NCBI GenBank assembly: GCA_018819515.1 | Contig: JAHJPX010000017.1 | Span: 124,001 to 188,000, forward strand | Origin: Gammaproteobacteria bacterium | GTDB lineage: Bacteria > Pseudomonadota > Gammaproteobacteria > Burkholderiales > Rhodocyclaceae | Reading direction: 5' to 3' | Length of the DNA stretch: 64,000 nucleotides | Shown here: in pieces, positions 33,245 through 41,951 of the stretch | How positions within the stretch are numbered: the first letter of the stretch is position 1 | Layout of the letters: each line of letters opens with the position of its first letter | Program-made: the position numbers and the translations under genes | The notes under the pieces: generated by a model | The model's input: only the letters and a program-made list of their open reading frames with translations | What the model was told of the DNA's origin: nothing | Databases searched by the model: none

Positions 33245-34161
33245 ACGAAGACAACTACCCCGAGGAACTCGTGCCGGACCCCGACGCGGACAGTGTCGCG
33301 GAGGCTGTCGTCGACGAAGTCGAATTCGTCAATGATGTCACGCAGCTTTACCTGAACGAAATCGGCGCCAGGTCGCTACTGACTGCCAAGGAAGAGGTAA
33401 CGCTGGCGCGCGCCATGCGCAAGGGAGACTTTGCGGCGCGGCAGCGCATGATAGAGGCGAACCTGCGACTGGTGGTAAGCATCGCCAAGCATTACCAGCA
33501 TCGTGGCATTCCGCTCGACGATTTGATCGAAGAGGGCAACCTCGGCCTGATTCATGCACTGGAGAAGTTCGATCCGGAAAGAGGTTTCCGCTTCTCCACC
33601 TATGCTACCTGGTGGATACGGCAGAACATCGAGCGTGCGATTATGAACCAGTCGCGGACCATCCGCCTGCCCGTGCACGTGATCAAGGAACTGCACCTGG
33701 TGGTGCGCGCCATGCGCACACTCGAAATGACGCCTGAAAACGAGCGCCGCAGCGAAGCGTCACGCGTGGCGCGTCTCATCGACAAGCCGGTCGAGGAGGT
33801 TCGGCAACTGCTGGCCTACAACGAGCGGACCGCGTCGCTCGATTCGCCGCTCGATGTCGACCCCGACCTGTCGGTCGCCGACGCCATCGCCGACGACGGA
33901 TCGCGGGCGCCCGATTCCTTTCTCGAGCAGAAACAGATCGAGGAACGAATCGGCGAGTGGGTGGTCCGTCTTTCGGAAAAGCAGCGTCTCGTGATCGAGC
34001 GCCGCTACGGCCTGAACGGCCACGAGGCCGAAACGCTCGAAGTTCTGGCCCAGGATCTCGGCGTTACCCGCGAACGGGTACGGCAGATACAGCTTGAGGC
34101 GCTCGGCCAACTCCGCCACCATCTACTAAAGTCCGGAATTCACCGCGACGCGGTGCTGTAG
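33241..34161 (+). CDS. rpoS: RNA polymerase sigma factor RpoS
   Basis: 306 residues from GTG 33241. General-stress/stationary-phase sigma. Region 1.2 (NDVTQLYLNEIG), region 2 (DLIEEGNLGLIHALEKF, then FSTYATWWIRQNIERAI), region 3, and region 4.2 helix-turn-helix (LEVLAQDLGVTRERVRQIQL). Full length for beta-proteobacterial RpoS. GTG start and the 4-nt overlap with nlpD suggest coupling. Confidence 0.96.
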   Translation: MNEDNYPEELVPDPDADSVAEAVVDEVEFVNDVTQLYLNEIGARSLLTAKEEVTLARAMRKGDFAARQRMIEANLRLVVSIAKHYQHRGIPLDDLIEEGNLGLIHALEKFDPERGFRFSTYATWWIRQNIERAIMNQSRTIRLPVHVIKELHLVVRAMRTLEMTPENERRSEASRVARLIDKPVEEVRQLLAYNERTASLDSPLDVDPDLSVADAIADDGSRAPDSFLEQKQIEERIGEWVVRLSEKQRLVIERRYGLNGHEAETLEVLAQDLGVTRERVRQIQLEALGQLRHHLLKSGIHRDAVL

Positions 34162-34210
34162 CCCGATACAACATTGGTCCTTCTGCATCGCGTGAACCGG
34201 CCTCGGCCGT

Positions 34211-34510
34211 TCATCCGCCACCGCGATGCATCGCGAGATCCATCCGTGTCAGCATCGCCGCCCGCTGTTCGAGCGTGCCCGCCGTCATGCGGATGCTGAC
34301 TTTCAGGCGGGGCAGGTTCAGTAGCGCGATGGTCCGCGGCGTCATGCTCCTCAACTCGATCTCCATTGCCACCTCGCCACCATCTACACGGAGAACGCCG
34401 TCGTGCTCGGCTACCCGGCCGGGAAAGGCCAGTTCGAGGCCGTGACGAAATTCTTCCGGCGTGGTCCAGACTTCGCGTTCGATGGTTTCCAGCGGCGTTG
34501 GCGCGGGCAT
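34211..34510 (-). CDS. Conserved hypothetical protein (99 aa)
   Basis: From ATG 34510 (MPAPTPLETIEREVWTTPEE). Small soluble alpha/beta protein with LELAFPGRVAEHDGVLRVDG and a final RRG-type tail; no cysteines, no signal. Codon use is normal for the genome. Convergent with rpoS and divergent from the small membrane protein at 34559. I do not recognise the family. Confidence 0.7.
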   Translation of the reverse strand: MPAPTPLETIEREVWTTPEEFRHGLELAFPGRVAEHDGVLRVDGGEVAMEIELRSMTPRTIALLNLPRLKVSIRMTAGTLEQRAAMLTRMDLAMHRGGG

Positions 34511-34558
34511 GGTAGAAAGCAATTCCGTCAGAGATCGGCCGATCAACGAACCTCGATT

Positions 34559-34921
34559 ATGGACCGGAGAACGTTTCCCGCTCAGCGCTGGATCAATGTC
34601 GCCCTGCGTGGCCTGCATCTGGTCGCAGTGATCTGGCTGGGTGCGGCGCTTCTGGACGCGCCCGTCTCAACCAATGTGGGCGTGCTGGGTGTTGCCGCGA
34701 CCGGGTTCGCGATGCTGGCGCTCGATACCTGGAGCAAACCATCCCACCTGCGCGAAGTATCGGGAGTTGCCCTGTTGGTGAAACTGGTGTTCGTTGCCTG
34801 GATGGCGGTCGATGAGTCCTCACGTCCGCTGCTTTTCTGGTTCATCGTTGTCGGTTCCGCAGTGTTCTCGCATGCGCCGGCGCGATTTCGGCACGCCATG
34901 CTTCTCGAACGCAAGAGATGA
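34559..34921 (+). CDS. Small membrane protein of unknown function
   Basis: 120 residues from ATG 34559. Four hydrophobic segments (ALRGLHLVAVIWLGAALL; VGVLGVAATGFAMLALD; VALLVKLVFVAWMAV; LLFWFIVVGSAVFSH), basic ends. No catalytic motif. It is 121 nt upstream of the tungsten oxidoreductase operon and on the same strand, with no obvious functional tie. Confidence 0.72.
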   Translation: MDRRTFPAQRWINVALRGLHLVAVIWLGAALLDAPVSTNVGVLGVAATGFAMLALDTWSKPSHLREVSGVALLVKLVFVAWMAVDESSRPLLFWFIVVGSAVFSHAPARFRHAMLLERKR

Positions 34922-35041
34922 CCATGTCCATCGTGTAGATAAATGCCGTGATGCAATCTATTGATGCGCACTTCTGGTTATGCTAGCTTGTGCATATCTG
35001 GTCGGCAACAGATGAACAACAATCAGACTGAGGAGTTCGGT

Positions 35042-35521
35042 ATGCAGAAATCACTGTACATCGATGCCAACAAGTGTACGGGCTGCCTGCAGTGCGAAAT
35101 GGCCTGCTCGTACGAGAACTACGGCATCTTCAATCCCGCCAAGTCCCGCATCAAGATCTTCGACTTCGAACATGAAGGGCGAAAGGTGCCCTATACCTGC
35201 ACGCAGTGCGCGGAGGCCTGGTGCCTGCTTGCCTGTCCGGTAGAGGCCATCAGCATCGACGCGGCAACGGGCGCCAAAGTCGTCAACGAGGCAACCTGCG
35301 TCGGCTGCAAGGTATGCACCATCGCCTGTCCGTTCGGTACCGTGAATTACGTCGCCGACACCGGCAAGGTGCAGAAGTGCGATCTTTGCGGTGGCGAGCC
35401 GGCGTGCGCCGAAGCCTGCCCGACCGGAGCGATTACCTTCGTGGATTCCGACTGGACCGGCTTCGACAAGATGCGGGCCTGGGCCGGCAAGACCGACAAC
35501 GCCACGCGCGCCAGCGCCTGA
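35042..35521 (+). CDS. aorA: Aldehyde oxidoreductase iron-sulfur subunit (AorA-like)
   Basis: 159 residues from ATG 35042, with GAGGAG 8 nt upstream (the frame extends to 34961). Polyferredoxin with four [4Fe-4S] sets: CTGCLQCEMAC (Cys12, 15, 18, 22), CTQCAEAWCLLACP, CVGCKVCTIACP and CDLCGGEPACAEACP. It would pass electrons between the W-pterin subunit and the FAD subunit. Gene order and composition match aorABC of Aromatoleum aromaticum. Ten nt separate it from aorB. Confidence 0.93.
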   Translation: MQKSLYIDANKCTGCLQCEMACSYENYGIFNPAKSRIKIFDFEHEGRKVPYTCTQCAEAWCLLACPVEAISIDAATGAKVVNEATCVGCKVCTIACPFGTVNYVADTGKVQKCDLCGGEPACAEACPTGAITFVDSDWTGFDKMRAWAGKTDNATRASA

Positions 35522-35531
35522 GGAGACCGAT

Positions 35532-37379
35532 ATGGCATGGACACGAAAAATCCTGCGCGTTGACCTGACCAAGGGCACCTGCAAGTCCGAGCCGCTCAAC
35601 ATGGATTGGGCGCAGCAGTACCTGGGCCAGCGCGGACTCGCAACCAAGTATTTCGTCGAGGAAGTTGATCCCAAGGTCGATCCGCTTTCTCCCGCCAACA
35701 AGATGATCATGGCCACCGGGCCGCTCACCGGCACGATGGCCTCCACGGGTGGCCGCTATTCGGTGATCACCAAGGGACCGCTGACCGGTGCCATCGCCTG
35801 CTCGAACTCCGGCGGCTACTTCGGCGCCGAACTCAAGTTCGCCGGCTGGGACATGATTGTCGTCGAAGGCAAGAGCCCGAAGCCCGTCTATCTCTCTATC
35901 GAGAACGACAAGGCCGAACTGCGCGACGCGGCGCACCTCTGGGGCAAGACGACCTGGGAAACCGAGGAGATCATCAAGAAGGCGCACCAGGACCCGCAGA
36001 TCCGCGTTTCCAGCATCGGCCGCGCGGGCGAAAACGGGGTTCTCTTCAGTTGCATCGTCAATGACCTGCATCGCGCCGCGGGCCGTTCCGGCGTGGGCGC
36101 GGTGATGGGTTCCAAGAACCTCAAGGCCGTCGCGGTGCGTGGCACCGAGGGCGTCGGCGCCATCAAGGACCCGAAGGCATTCATGCAGGCGACCGTGGCG
36201 GCGAAGAAGGTACTCGCCGATAATGCCGTCACCGGACAGGGTCTGCCGAAGTACGGCACCCAGGTGCTGATGAACGTCATCAACGAAATGGGCGCGCTGC
36301 CGACGCGCAATGCCCGCGACGTGCAGTTCGAAGGCGCAGGCAAAATTTCCGGCGAAGCGATGCACGAAAAGCGGCCGACCGATGGCAAGGCCAATCTCGT
36401 CACCAACAACGCCTGCTTCGGCTGCACCATCGCCTGCGGACGCATTTCGAGGGTGGACCAGAACCACTGGAGCGTCGTGAACAGCCCGAAATACTGGGGT
36501 GCTTCGGGCGGGCTGGAATACGAGGCAGCCTGGGCGCTAGGCGCCGCCGGCGGCGTGGATGACCTCGATGCCCTGACGGTCGCCAACATGATCTGCAACG
36601 AGGACGGCATGGACCCGATCACCTTCGGCGCCACCATCGGTGCGGCGATGGAGCTGTACACCATGGGCGTGCTGACCGAAAAGCAGGTCGGCATCCAGGC
36701 GCCATTCGGCTCGGCGCAGGCGGTCATCGAGCTTACGCGCATGACTGCGGAGGGGCGCGGTTTCGGCAAGGAGCTTGGCCTCGGTTCCAAGCGCTTGTGC
36801 GACAAGTATGGGCATCCGGAACTGTCGATGACCGTCAAGGGTCAGGAATTCCCAGCCTACGATCCGCGCGGCATCCAGGGTATGGGCCTTACCTACGCGA
36901 CCTCGAACCGCGGCGCCTGCCACCTGCGCAGCTACACGGTCGCGTCCGAAGTACTCGGTATTCCAGTCAAGACCGACCCGCTGGTGACCGACGGCAAGGC
37001 CGATCTGGTCAAGGCGTTCCAGGACGCGACTGCGGTGTTCGACTCCGCCGGGATCTGCATCTTTACCTCGTTCGCCTGGAGTCTGGCCGACGTTCAGCCG
37101 CAGCTTGCCAGCGCGTGCGAGGGTGAGTGGTCGATGGAGAAACTGAACGAGGTGGGCGAGCGCATCTGGAACTTGGAACGCCAGTTCAACCTCGCGGCCG
37201 GTTTCACCGCCAAAGACGATGACCTCCCGCAGCGGTTGAAGACCGAGGCGGCCAAGACCGGTCCGGCCAAGGGCCTGGTCAGCGGCATCGACAAGATGTT
37301 GCCGGAGTACTACAAGGTGCGCGGTTGGAGCAAGGCCGGCGTGCCGGAAAAGGAGACCCTGGCGCGTCTGGGGCTCTAG
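35532..37379 (+). CDS. aorB: Tungsten-dependent aldehyde:ferredoxin oxidoreductase, catalytic subunit
   Basis: 615 residues from ATG 35532 (MAWTRKILRVDLTKG), behind AGGAGA. Oxidises aldehydes to acids with a tungsto-bispterin. N-terminal AFOR domain with GGRYSVITKGPLTGA and GGYFGAELKFAGWD; cluster ligands CFGCTIAC (CxxCxxxC) and a late cysteine in FDSAGICIF; RAAGRSGVGAVMGSKNLKA binds the pterin. Length matches archaeal AOR (about 605). Cytoplasmic. Together with tupABC and moeA in this window, the metal is very probably W. Confidence 0.95.
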   Translation: MAWTRKILRVDLTKGTCKSEPLNMDWAQQYLGQRGLATKYFVEEVDPKVDPLSPANKMIMATGPLTGTMASTGGRYSVITKGPLTGAIACSNSGGYFGAELKFAGWDMIVVEGKSPKPVYLSIENDKAELRDAAHLWGKTTWETEEIIKKAHQDPQIRVSSIGRAGENGVLFSCIVNDLHRAAGRSGVGAVMGSKNLKAVAVRGTEGVGAIKDPKAFMQATVAAKKVLADNAVTGQGLPKYGTQVLMNVINEMGALPTRNARDVQFEGAGKISGEAMHEKRPTDGKANLVTNNACFGCTIACGRISRVDQNHWSVVNSPKYWGASGGLEYEAAWALGAAGGVDDLDALTVANMICNEDGMDPITFGATIGAAMELYTMGVLTEKQVGIQAPFGSAQAVIELTRMTAEGRGFGKELGLGSKRLCDKYGHPELSMTVKGQEFPAYDPRGIQGMGLTYATSNRGACHLRSYTVASEVLGIPVKTDPLVTDGKADLVKAFQDATAVFDSAGICIFTSFAWSLADVQPQLASACEGEWSMEKLNEVGERIWNLERQFNLAAGFTAKDDDLPQRLKTEAAKTGPAKGLVSGIDKMLPEYYKVRGWSKAGVPEKETLARLGL

Positions 37380-37391
37380 CTCCGCCCACCG

Positions 37392-37429
37392 ACGCCAGGG
37401 TCGGTCGACGTCGTCGGCTGCCCTGGCGT
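37392..37429 (+). other. Stem-loop between aorB and aorC
   Basis: ACGCCAGGG (37392-37400) pairs with CCCTGGCGT (37421-37429) around a 20-nt loop that can fold again. Only a short TT follows, so it is a weak terminator at best; it may stabilise the aorAB message or lower aorC expression. Confidence 0.6.
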
Positions 37430-37461
37430 TTCAGTCCTGTCCGCTGTTTGGAGAGACGATC

Positions 37462-38706
37462 ATGAAGCATGTCATCATCGGCGCCGGCGCAGCCGGCATC
37501 ACCGCGGCGGAGACGCTGCGCAAGTTCGATCCGGCAGCCACCATCACCGTGCTCGACGGCGAAGGCGAGGGACCTTACGCACGCATGGCCATTCCGTACC
37601 TGCTGTCGAACCAGATTGGCGAAGCGGGCACGCAACTGCGGCGCGATCCCGACCACTACAAGAAGCAGCGCATCGGGATCGAGAATGCGCGTGTCGCGGC
37701 ATTGGATGCCAAAGGAAAATCATTGCGTCTCACTGACGGGCGTACGCTTCCCTATGATCGATTGCTGATCGCAACGGGATCGGTGCCGAGCCGCGAGAAG
37801 ATCGAGGGGATCGATCTGCCCGGCGTGCATTCCTGCTGGACGTTGTCCGATGCACGCGCCATCGTCGCGTCCCTTCGTCCCGGGACCCGCATCGTGCAGA
37901 TGGGCGCCGGCTTTGTAGGCTGCATCATCATCCAGGGACTCGTGTCGCGCGGCGCGCAACTGACGATCCTCGTCCGCAGCGGTCGCATGGTGTCGCGCAT
38001 GATGCCGCCCAAGGCCAGCGAAATGATCGCCCACTGGTGCGAATCCAAGGGTGTGCGTGTCATGGGCAAGACTCAGGCGGCGAAAGTGGAGCGTGACGGC
38101 AAGGCGCTCAAGGTCACGCTGACGACCGGCGAGGTACTGCCCGCAGACATTTATCTAAGTGTGGTCGGCGTCAAGCCAGTCATCGATTTTTTGGCAGGCA
38201 GCGGTATCGCCATCGAGAACGGAATCGTGGTGGACGAACGCATGCGTACCAACCTGCCGGGCGTCTATGCGGCCGGCGACGTGGCCGAAGCGCGCGATTG
38301 CCTCTACGATAAACCCCTGGTCAATGCAATTCAGCCCAACGCTGTCGACCAGGCGCGCATCGCCGCCATCAACATGGCCGGCGGCGAATCCGATTTTGTC
38401 GGCAGTCTCGCCATCAACGTGCTCGAAACGCTAGGCTTGGTCTCCTGTTCGTTCGGCCAATGGCAGGGTGAAGACGGCGGCGAGGGCGTCGAACTGGTCG
38501 ACGAAGCCCGGTATCGCTACCTGTCGCTGCAGTTCAAGGACGACGTGATGATCGGCGCCACCAGCATCGGCTGGACCGACCACATCGGCGTGCTGCGCGG
38601 GTTGATACAGACCCGCACGCATCTCGGCGTCTGGAAGGATCGCCTGCTGGCCGACCCGACCAACTTCATGGCGGCCTATCTGGGAAGCGCCCAGAAGGCG
38701 GCTTGA
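37462..38706 (+). CDS. aorC: FAD/NAD(P)-dependent oxidoreductase subunit (AorC-like)
   Basis: 414 residues. Two-dinucleotide-binding flavoprotein: FAD motif HVIIGAGAAGITAAETL (3-19), NAD motif IVQMGAGFVGCIIIQGL (about 145), and VYAAGDVAEARD near the C-terminal FAD contact. In the Aromatoleum enzyme the matching subunit lets AOR use NAD+ as acceptor and also benzylviologen-type donors. Start ATG 37462 follows GGAGAG. Overlaps the frame of the MoaD-like gene region only outside its chosen start. Confidence 0.93.
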   Translation: MKHVIIGAGAAGITAAETLRKFDPAATITVLDGEGEGPYARMAIPYLLSNQIGEAGTQLRRDPDHYKKQRIGIENARVAALDAKGKSLRLTDGRTLPYDRLLIATGSVPSREKIEGIDLPGVHSCWTLSDARAIVASLRPGTRIVQMGAGFVGCIIIQGLVSRGAQLTILVRSGRMVSRMMPPKASEMIAHWCESKGVRVMGKTQAAKVERDGKALKVTLTTGEVLPADIYLSVVGVKPVIDFLAGSGIAIENGIVVDERMRTNLPGVYAAGDVAEARDCLYDKPLVNAIQPNAVDQARIAAINMAGGESDFVGSLAINVLETLGLVSCSFGQWQGEDGGEGVELVDEARYRYLSLQFKDDVMIGATSIGWTDHIGVLRGLIQTRTHLGVWKDRLLADPTNFMAAYLGSAQKAA

Positions 38707-38723
38707 GCGGTGGCGGGGACTCC

Positions 38724-39011
38724 ATGAGCGAAGTGAGTGGGGACGTGGTCGCCGAAGTGCGGGTCACGTTCAAACTGTTCGCCATGTTGCAGGATTACCT
38801 GCCCGTGGAAGCGCGGCGCGACAACGCATTGGCGCTCGACGTACCGGACGGCACCACCGTCCTGCAGATCATCGAGCGGTTCAGCGTGCCGCTCAAGTCC
38901 TGCCATCTCGTGCTCATCGACGGCAACTACGTGCCGCCGACCGAGCGCGGCACGCGCATATTGAAGGACGGCGAAACACTCGCCATCTGGCCGCCGATCG
39001 CGGGCGGCTGA
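38724..39011 (+). CDS. MoaD/ThiS-like sulfur carrier
   Basis: 95 residues from ATG 38724 (MSEVSGDVVAEVRVTF), behind GGGGA. Ubiquitin-like fold (VTFKLFAMLQDYLP, then VLQIIERFSVP) ending in the required Gly-Gly (PPIAGG). As a thiocarboxylate it supplies dithiolene sulfur for molybdopterin. A private MoaD copy in an aor operon is known from other W-enzyme loci and suggests dedicated W-pterin assembly. Confidence 0.9.
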   Translation: MSEVSGDVVAEVRVTFKLFAMLQDYLPVEARRDNALALDVPDGTTVLQIIERFSVPLKSCHLVLIDGNYVPPTERGTRILKDGETLAIWPPIAGG

Positions 39012-39018
39012 TTTCAAC

Positions 39019-39651
39019 TCAGAGCGTCCGGACGCCCTGTGGCGTCGCAATGTGCGCCACCCGGCGTGCCGCCACGGCTGACTTTTCCGCGACCGTCACC
39101 GGGCCTTCGAACCCGAGCGAATGCAGCAGGCGCGCCACGCGCTGCGGCTCGGGGTGATGGAGTTCGAGTCCGACGAGCGACAACCCGTGGTCGATGAGCC
39201 GCGTCGCCGGGTGCGCATCGGTGTGCCACTCGATCAGCGCCGGCGCTACGCCGCCCAGTAGCAGCGAACCGTCGGCAGGAATCGTGATCAGCCACTCAAG
39301 CGCGCCGCGACTCATCGGCTCGATGTCGCCCAGCGGCTCGCTCGCGGCTGCCGCCGTTGCGCGAATGTCGCCGGTGCGCGCCACCCACGCCGATAACGCG
39401 GGTGCCGCGTCGGCAGCGAGCGTGTCGAGTCCGAACCAGCGCGGCCGCGTCGGCGCGGGCGCCGCCGGATTGATCGCGATCACTTCCAGATACATCGACT
39501 CGCCGAGCCGCAGCAACAGATTGTGCGTGCCCATGCACACATGCTCGCCCCCCGGCTGCGGCGAAACGCCAAGCATCTCGCGCACGTATGCCGCGCCGGC
39601 TTCCAGCGACGGCGCGGTAATGGCGATGTGGTCGAGTTGGCAGCGGGGCAT
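39019..39651 (-). CDS. VOC/glyoxalase-like domain protein
   Basis: 210 residues from ATG 39651 (MPRCQLDHIAITAPSL). Vicinal-oxygen-chelate fold of the Glyoxalase_3 type: LDHIAITAPSLEAGAAY, LLLRLGESMYLEVIAI, with His8 and Glu near 57 as plausible metal ligands, and a second module LVGLELHHPEPQRVARLL. Residues 189-197 (KSAVAARRV), near the C-terminus, are encoded by a dispersed repeat copy. Convergent with the aor operon, 7 nt between stops. Substrate unknown. Confidence 0.8.
   Translation of the reverse strand: MPRCQLDHIAITAPSLEAGAAYVREMLGVSPQPGGEHVCMGTHNLLLRLGESMYLEVIAINPAAPAPTRPRWFGLDTLAADAAPALSAWVARTGDIRATAAAASEPLGDIEPMSRGALEWLITIPADGSLLLGGVAPALIEWHTDAHPATRLIDHGLSLVGLELHHPEPQRVARLLHSLGFEGPVTVAEKSAVAARRVAHIATPQGVRTL
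39063..39086 (+). repeat. Dispersed 24-base hairpin repeat, copy 4
   Basis: Exact consensus with loop TGC. Antisense in the 3' end of the VOC protein gene. Confidence 0.85.
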
Positions 39652-39720
39652 GGCCGGGCGGCAGGACGGCGATGTCCGGAGCATACTGCAAAAGGGCGGG
39701 ATGACGACGCGTCGCCATTC

Positions 39721-39744
39721 GGCGTGTCGCCACGGCTGACTTTT
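39721..39744 (+). repeat. Dispersed 24-base hairpin repeat, copy 5
   Basis: Exact consensus with loop TGT, in the divergent gap between the VOC gene and the DMT transporter gene, where promoters would be expected. Confidence 0.85.
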
Positions 39745-39778
39745 CGACGATACTGTGGGCTTCGTTCGGAGCGCGCGC

Positions 39779-40681
39779 ATGAATGCCGGCAGTCTGGTTC
39801 GTCTTGTCGTTTTGTCCGCCATCTGGGGCGGGTCGTTTTTCCTGATCCGCGTCGGCGCGCCGGCGCTCGGGCCGGTGCTGCTGATGGAGGCGCGGGTGGT
39901 GCTGGCGGCGCTGTTCCTGGCCGTCGTCGGCTTGTGGTGGCGGCGGCCGCTGATGTGGCGCGCGCACTGGCGGCATTACCTGATCCTCGGTCTGGTCAAT
40001 TCGGCGCTGCCGTTCCTGCTGATCGGCTATGCGGCGCTGGCGCTGCCGGCGTCGGTCATGGCCATCCTCAATGCGACGGCGCCGATGTGGGGCGCGATCA
40101 TTGCCGCGTCGTTGCGCACCGCGCCCTTGTCTGGCCGTACGCTTGCCGGACTGGTGCTGGGCGTAGTCGGTGTCGTGCTGCTGGTCGGCTTCGATGCTGC
40201 GGCGATGCGGCCGGGGGCCGGGCTGGCCATCGCGGCGTCACTGGGCGCGGCGTTCAGCTACGCGCTGGCGAGCAACTACGCGAAGTCGGCCAGGAGCGTG
40301 GAGCCGTTCGCCAATGCGCACGGCAGCATGTGGGGCGCGAGCCTGCTGATGGCGCCGGCGCTGTTCTTCGTCCCCGCGCCGGCGCTGCCGGACGTCGGGA
40401 TCGCGGCGGTCGTGCTGGCGCTGGGTGTGGTGTGCAGCGGCATCGCCTATCTGCTCTACTTCCGCCTGATCGGCGACATCGGCGCCGCGCCGGCGCTGAC
40501 GGTGGCCTTCCTGATTCCGCTGTTCGGCGTGTGGTGGGGCTGGCTGTTCCTCGACGAGGCGGTCGGCTGGAGCACGCTGGGCGGCGCGGCTGCCGTGATC
40601 GTCGGCACAGCGCTGGTCACCGGCTTCTCGCCGCGCCTGCTAATGCCGTTCTCTCGTGCATTGTCGCGCGAACCGGAGTAA
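39779..40681 (+). CDS. DMT-family transporter (EamA)
   Basis: 300 residues from ATG 39779 (MNAGSLVRLVVLSAIW). Ten hydrophobic segments forming two EamA repeats; the first repeat opens with the typical SAIWGGSFFLIRVGA and the second with AASLGAAFSYALASNYA. Inner-membrane exporter of small metabolites; substrate cannot be read from sequence. A repeat copy sits 35 nt upstream of the start. Confidence 0.9.
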   Translation: MNAGSLVRLVVLSAIWGGSFFLIRVGAPALGPVLLMEARVVLAALFLAVVGLWWRRPLMWRAHWRHYLILGLVNSALPFLLIGYAALALPASVMAILNATAPMWGAIIAASLRTAPLSGRTLAGLVLGVVGVVLLVGFDAAAMRPGAGLAIAASLGAAFSYALASNYAKSARSVEPFANAHGSMWGASLLMAPALFFVPAPALPDVGIAAVVLALGVVCSGIAYLLYFRLIGDIGAAPALTVAFLIPLFGVWWGWLFLDEAVGWSTLGGAAAVIVGTALVTGFSPRLLMPFSRALSREPE

Positions 40682-40710
40682 AAACGGGGTAGTAACGGGA
40701 GCGCGATTTC

Positions 40711-41388
40711 GTGGCATATACATATCGTTGGTTGTTCAATTCCGGTAGCGCGCGCGTTGGCCTGGCGAGCATTGCGGCATTGGTCATGGGCGGGTGCGCG
40801 ACCCAGCATTCGCCGCAGACCGCCCAGTCGGTGCAGGTTTCGCCGTTGACGCTGACGCGGCAGAATCTCGAAAGCGGCGGTGTGGCCTTCCTGACGCCGT
40901 CTTCGGTCACCGGCCAGGAGGAAGACAGGCAGGCGCTGGCAATGTCCTTCTTCGAGGTTCTCGCCGTGGCGAGACCGGAAATGAAGCTGGTGTCCCTGCC
41001 CGAGGCACTGAGCGCCATCAATCGCGCGGGTCTTGCCGCCGACTACCGGCGGATGATCGAGGACTACCGCCTGACCGGCCTGCTCGGCCGCGATACGCTG
41101 CGTCAGATCGGCGCGGCGACAGGCACCCGATACCTGATGCAACTCAAGCTGGCCGGTTTCGCGCAGCAGTCGAAGAATCGCTGGGGCATGCTGGGCTTCC
41201 GGATTTTCGACACCCAGATCACCAACCTGCGCCTGTTCGTGCAACTCTGGGACGGCGAGGACGGCGCGATCGTCTGGGAGGGCGCCGCGGAAACGACCTC
41301 CGCCTATGATTCCGTCAGCGAGGAAACCGTCACCTTCCGCAGCGCCGTCGAACGGGCGGCGCACGAACTGGTACGCCACCTTCCCTGA
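40711..41388 (+). CDS. Lipoprotein of unknown function
   Basis: 225 residues from GTG 40711. Type II signal with lipobox LVMGGC, lipid cysteine Cys29. The mature part is alpha/beta: VSPLTLTRQNLESGGVAFLT, GAATGTRYLMQLKLAGFAQ and LRLFVQLWDGEDGAIVWEG, a pattern seen in CsgG-like or LpoB-like curved-sheet lipoproteins, but I cannot assign it firmly. Likely periplasmic, at the outer membrane. Follows the transporter by 29 nt. Confidence 0.8.
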   Translation: MAYTYRWLFNSGSARVGLASIAALVMGGCATQHSPQTAQSVQVSPLTLTRQNLESGGVAFLTPSSVTGQEEDRQALAMSFFEVLAVARPEMKLVSLPEALSAINRAGLAADYRRMIEDYRLTGLLGRDTLRQIGAATGTRYLMQLKLAGFAQQSKNRWGMLGFRIFDTQITNLRLFVQLWDGEDGAIVWEGAAETTSAYDSVSEETVTFRSAVERAAHELVRHLP

Positions 41389-41400
41389 CGCAGAATTGCT

Positions 41401-41805
41401 TCACGGCCGGATGTAGCTCCAGCCCTGCTTTTGCCGATCCATGATTTCGACCACGCCGGCCGGCACGAAAGTGACGCCGGACAGCATGTCGTCCTTGCCG
41501 AGCTTCTGCGCCTTCATCGTATTTTCGCAGGCCACCACCTTGACGTGCGCCGAGGCAGCGTCGAGGACCCGGTTGCCGACCAGGGAATCGGCCTTCAGCA
41601 TGCCGATGCCGGGTCCGTAAACGACGATCTCGATATCGACGTTCTCGGACCCGAGCTCGCTCTGCAGGTTCCTGGCGTTGTTGAGCGCAAGGTTCCATTT
41701 CGCCTGGTCGCCGTCGCTGACCTGAAGCACGACCTTGCGGTCGGCGGCACTGGCGACGGAGGTGGCCATCGTCAATGCAAGCAAGGGAATCATCAACTTT
41801 TTCAT
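41401..41805 (-). CDS. Exported DsrE-family protein
   Basis: 134 residues from ATG 41805. Signal peptide KKLMIPLLALTMATSVASAA, then a DsrE/F-like fold: RKVVLQVSDGDQAKWNLALN, DIEIVVYGPGIGMLKAD, VKVVACENTMKAQ with a single cysteine at the usual active position. Periplasmic DsrE-like proteins are common in beta-proteobacteria near sulfur or redox genes; function unproved. Convergent with the lipoprotein gene. Confidence 0.87.
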   Translation of the reverse strand: MKKLMIPLLALTMATSVASAADRKVVLQVSDGDQAKWNLALNNARNLQSELGSENVDIEIVVYGPGIGMLKADSLVGNRVLDAASAHVKVVACENTMKAQKLGKDDMLSGVTFVPAGVVEIMDRQKQGWSYIRP

Positions 41806-41951
41806 TTTCAAGTCTCCTCTCTCGTGTCGGGGTACTGCGTGAACGTAAAGACGTCGACACGGTCGGAGATATTCCACGAAAGTTGTAGCTGTGAAACCTT
41901 GTTTGGCGCGTGGGCAAGCCGCCTGAACGGCGGCTTGCGGCAGGCGGCGGA

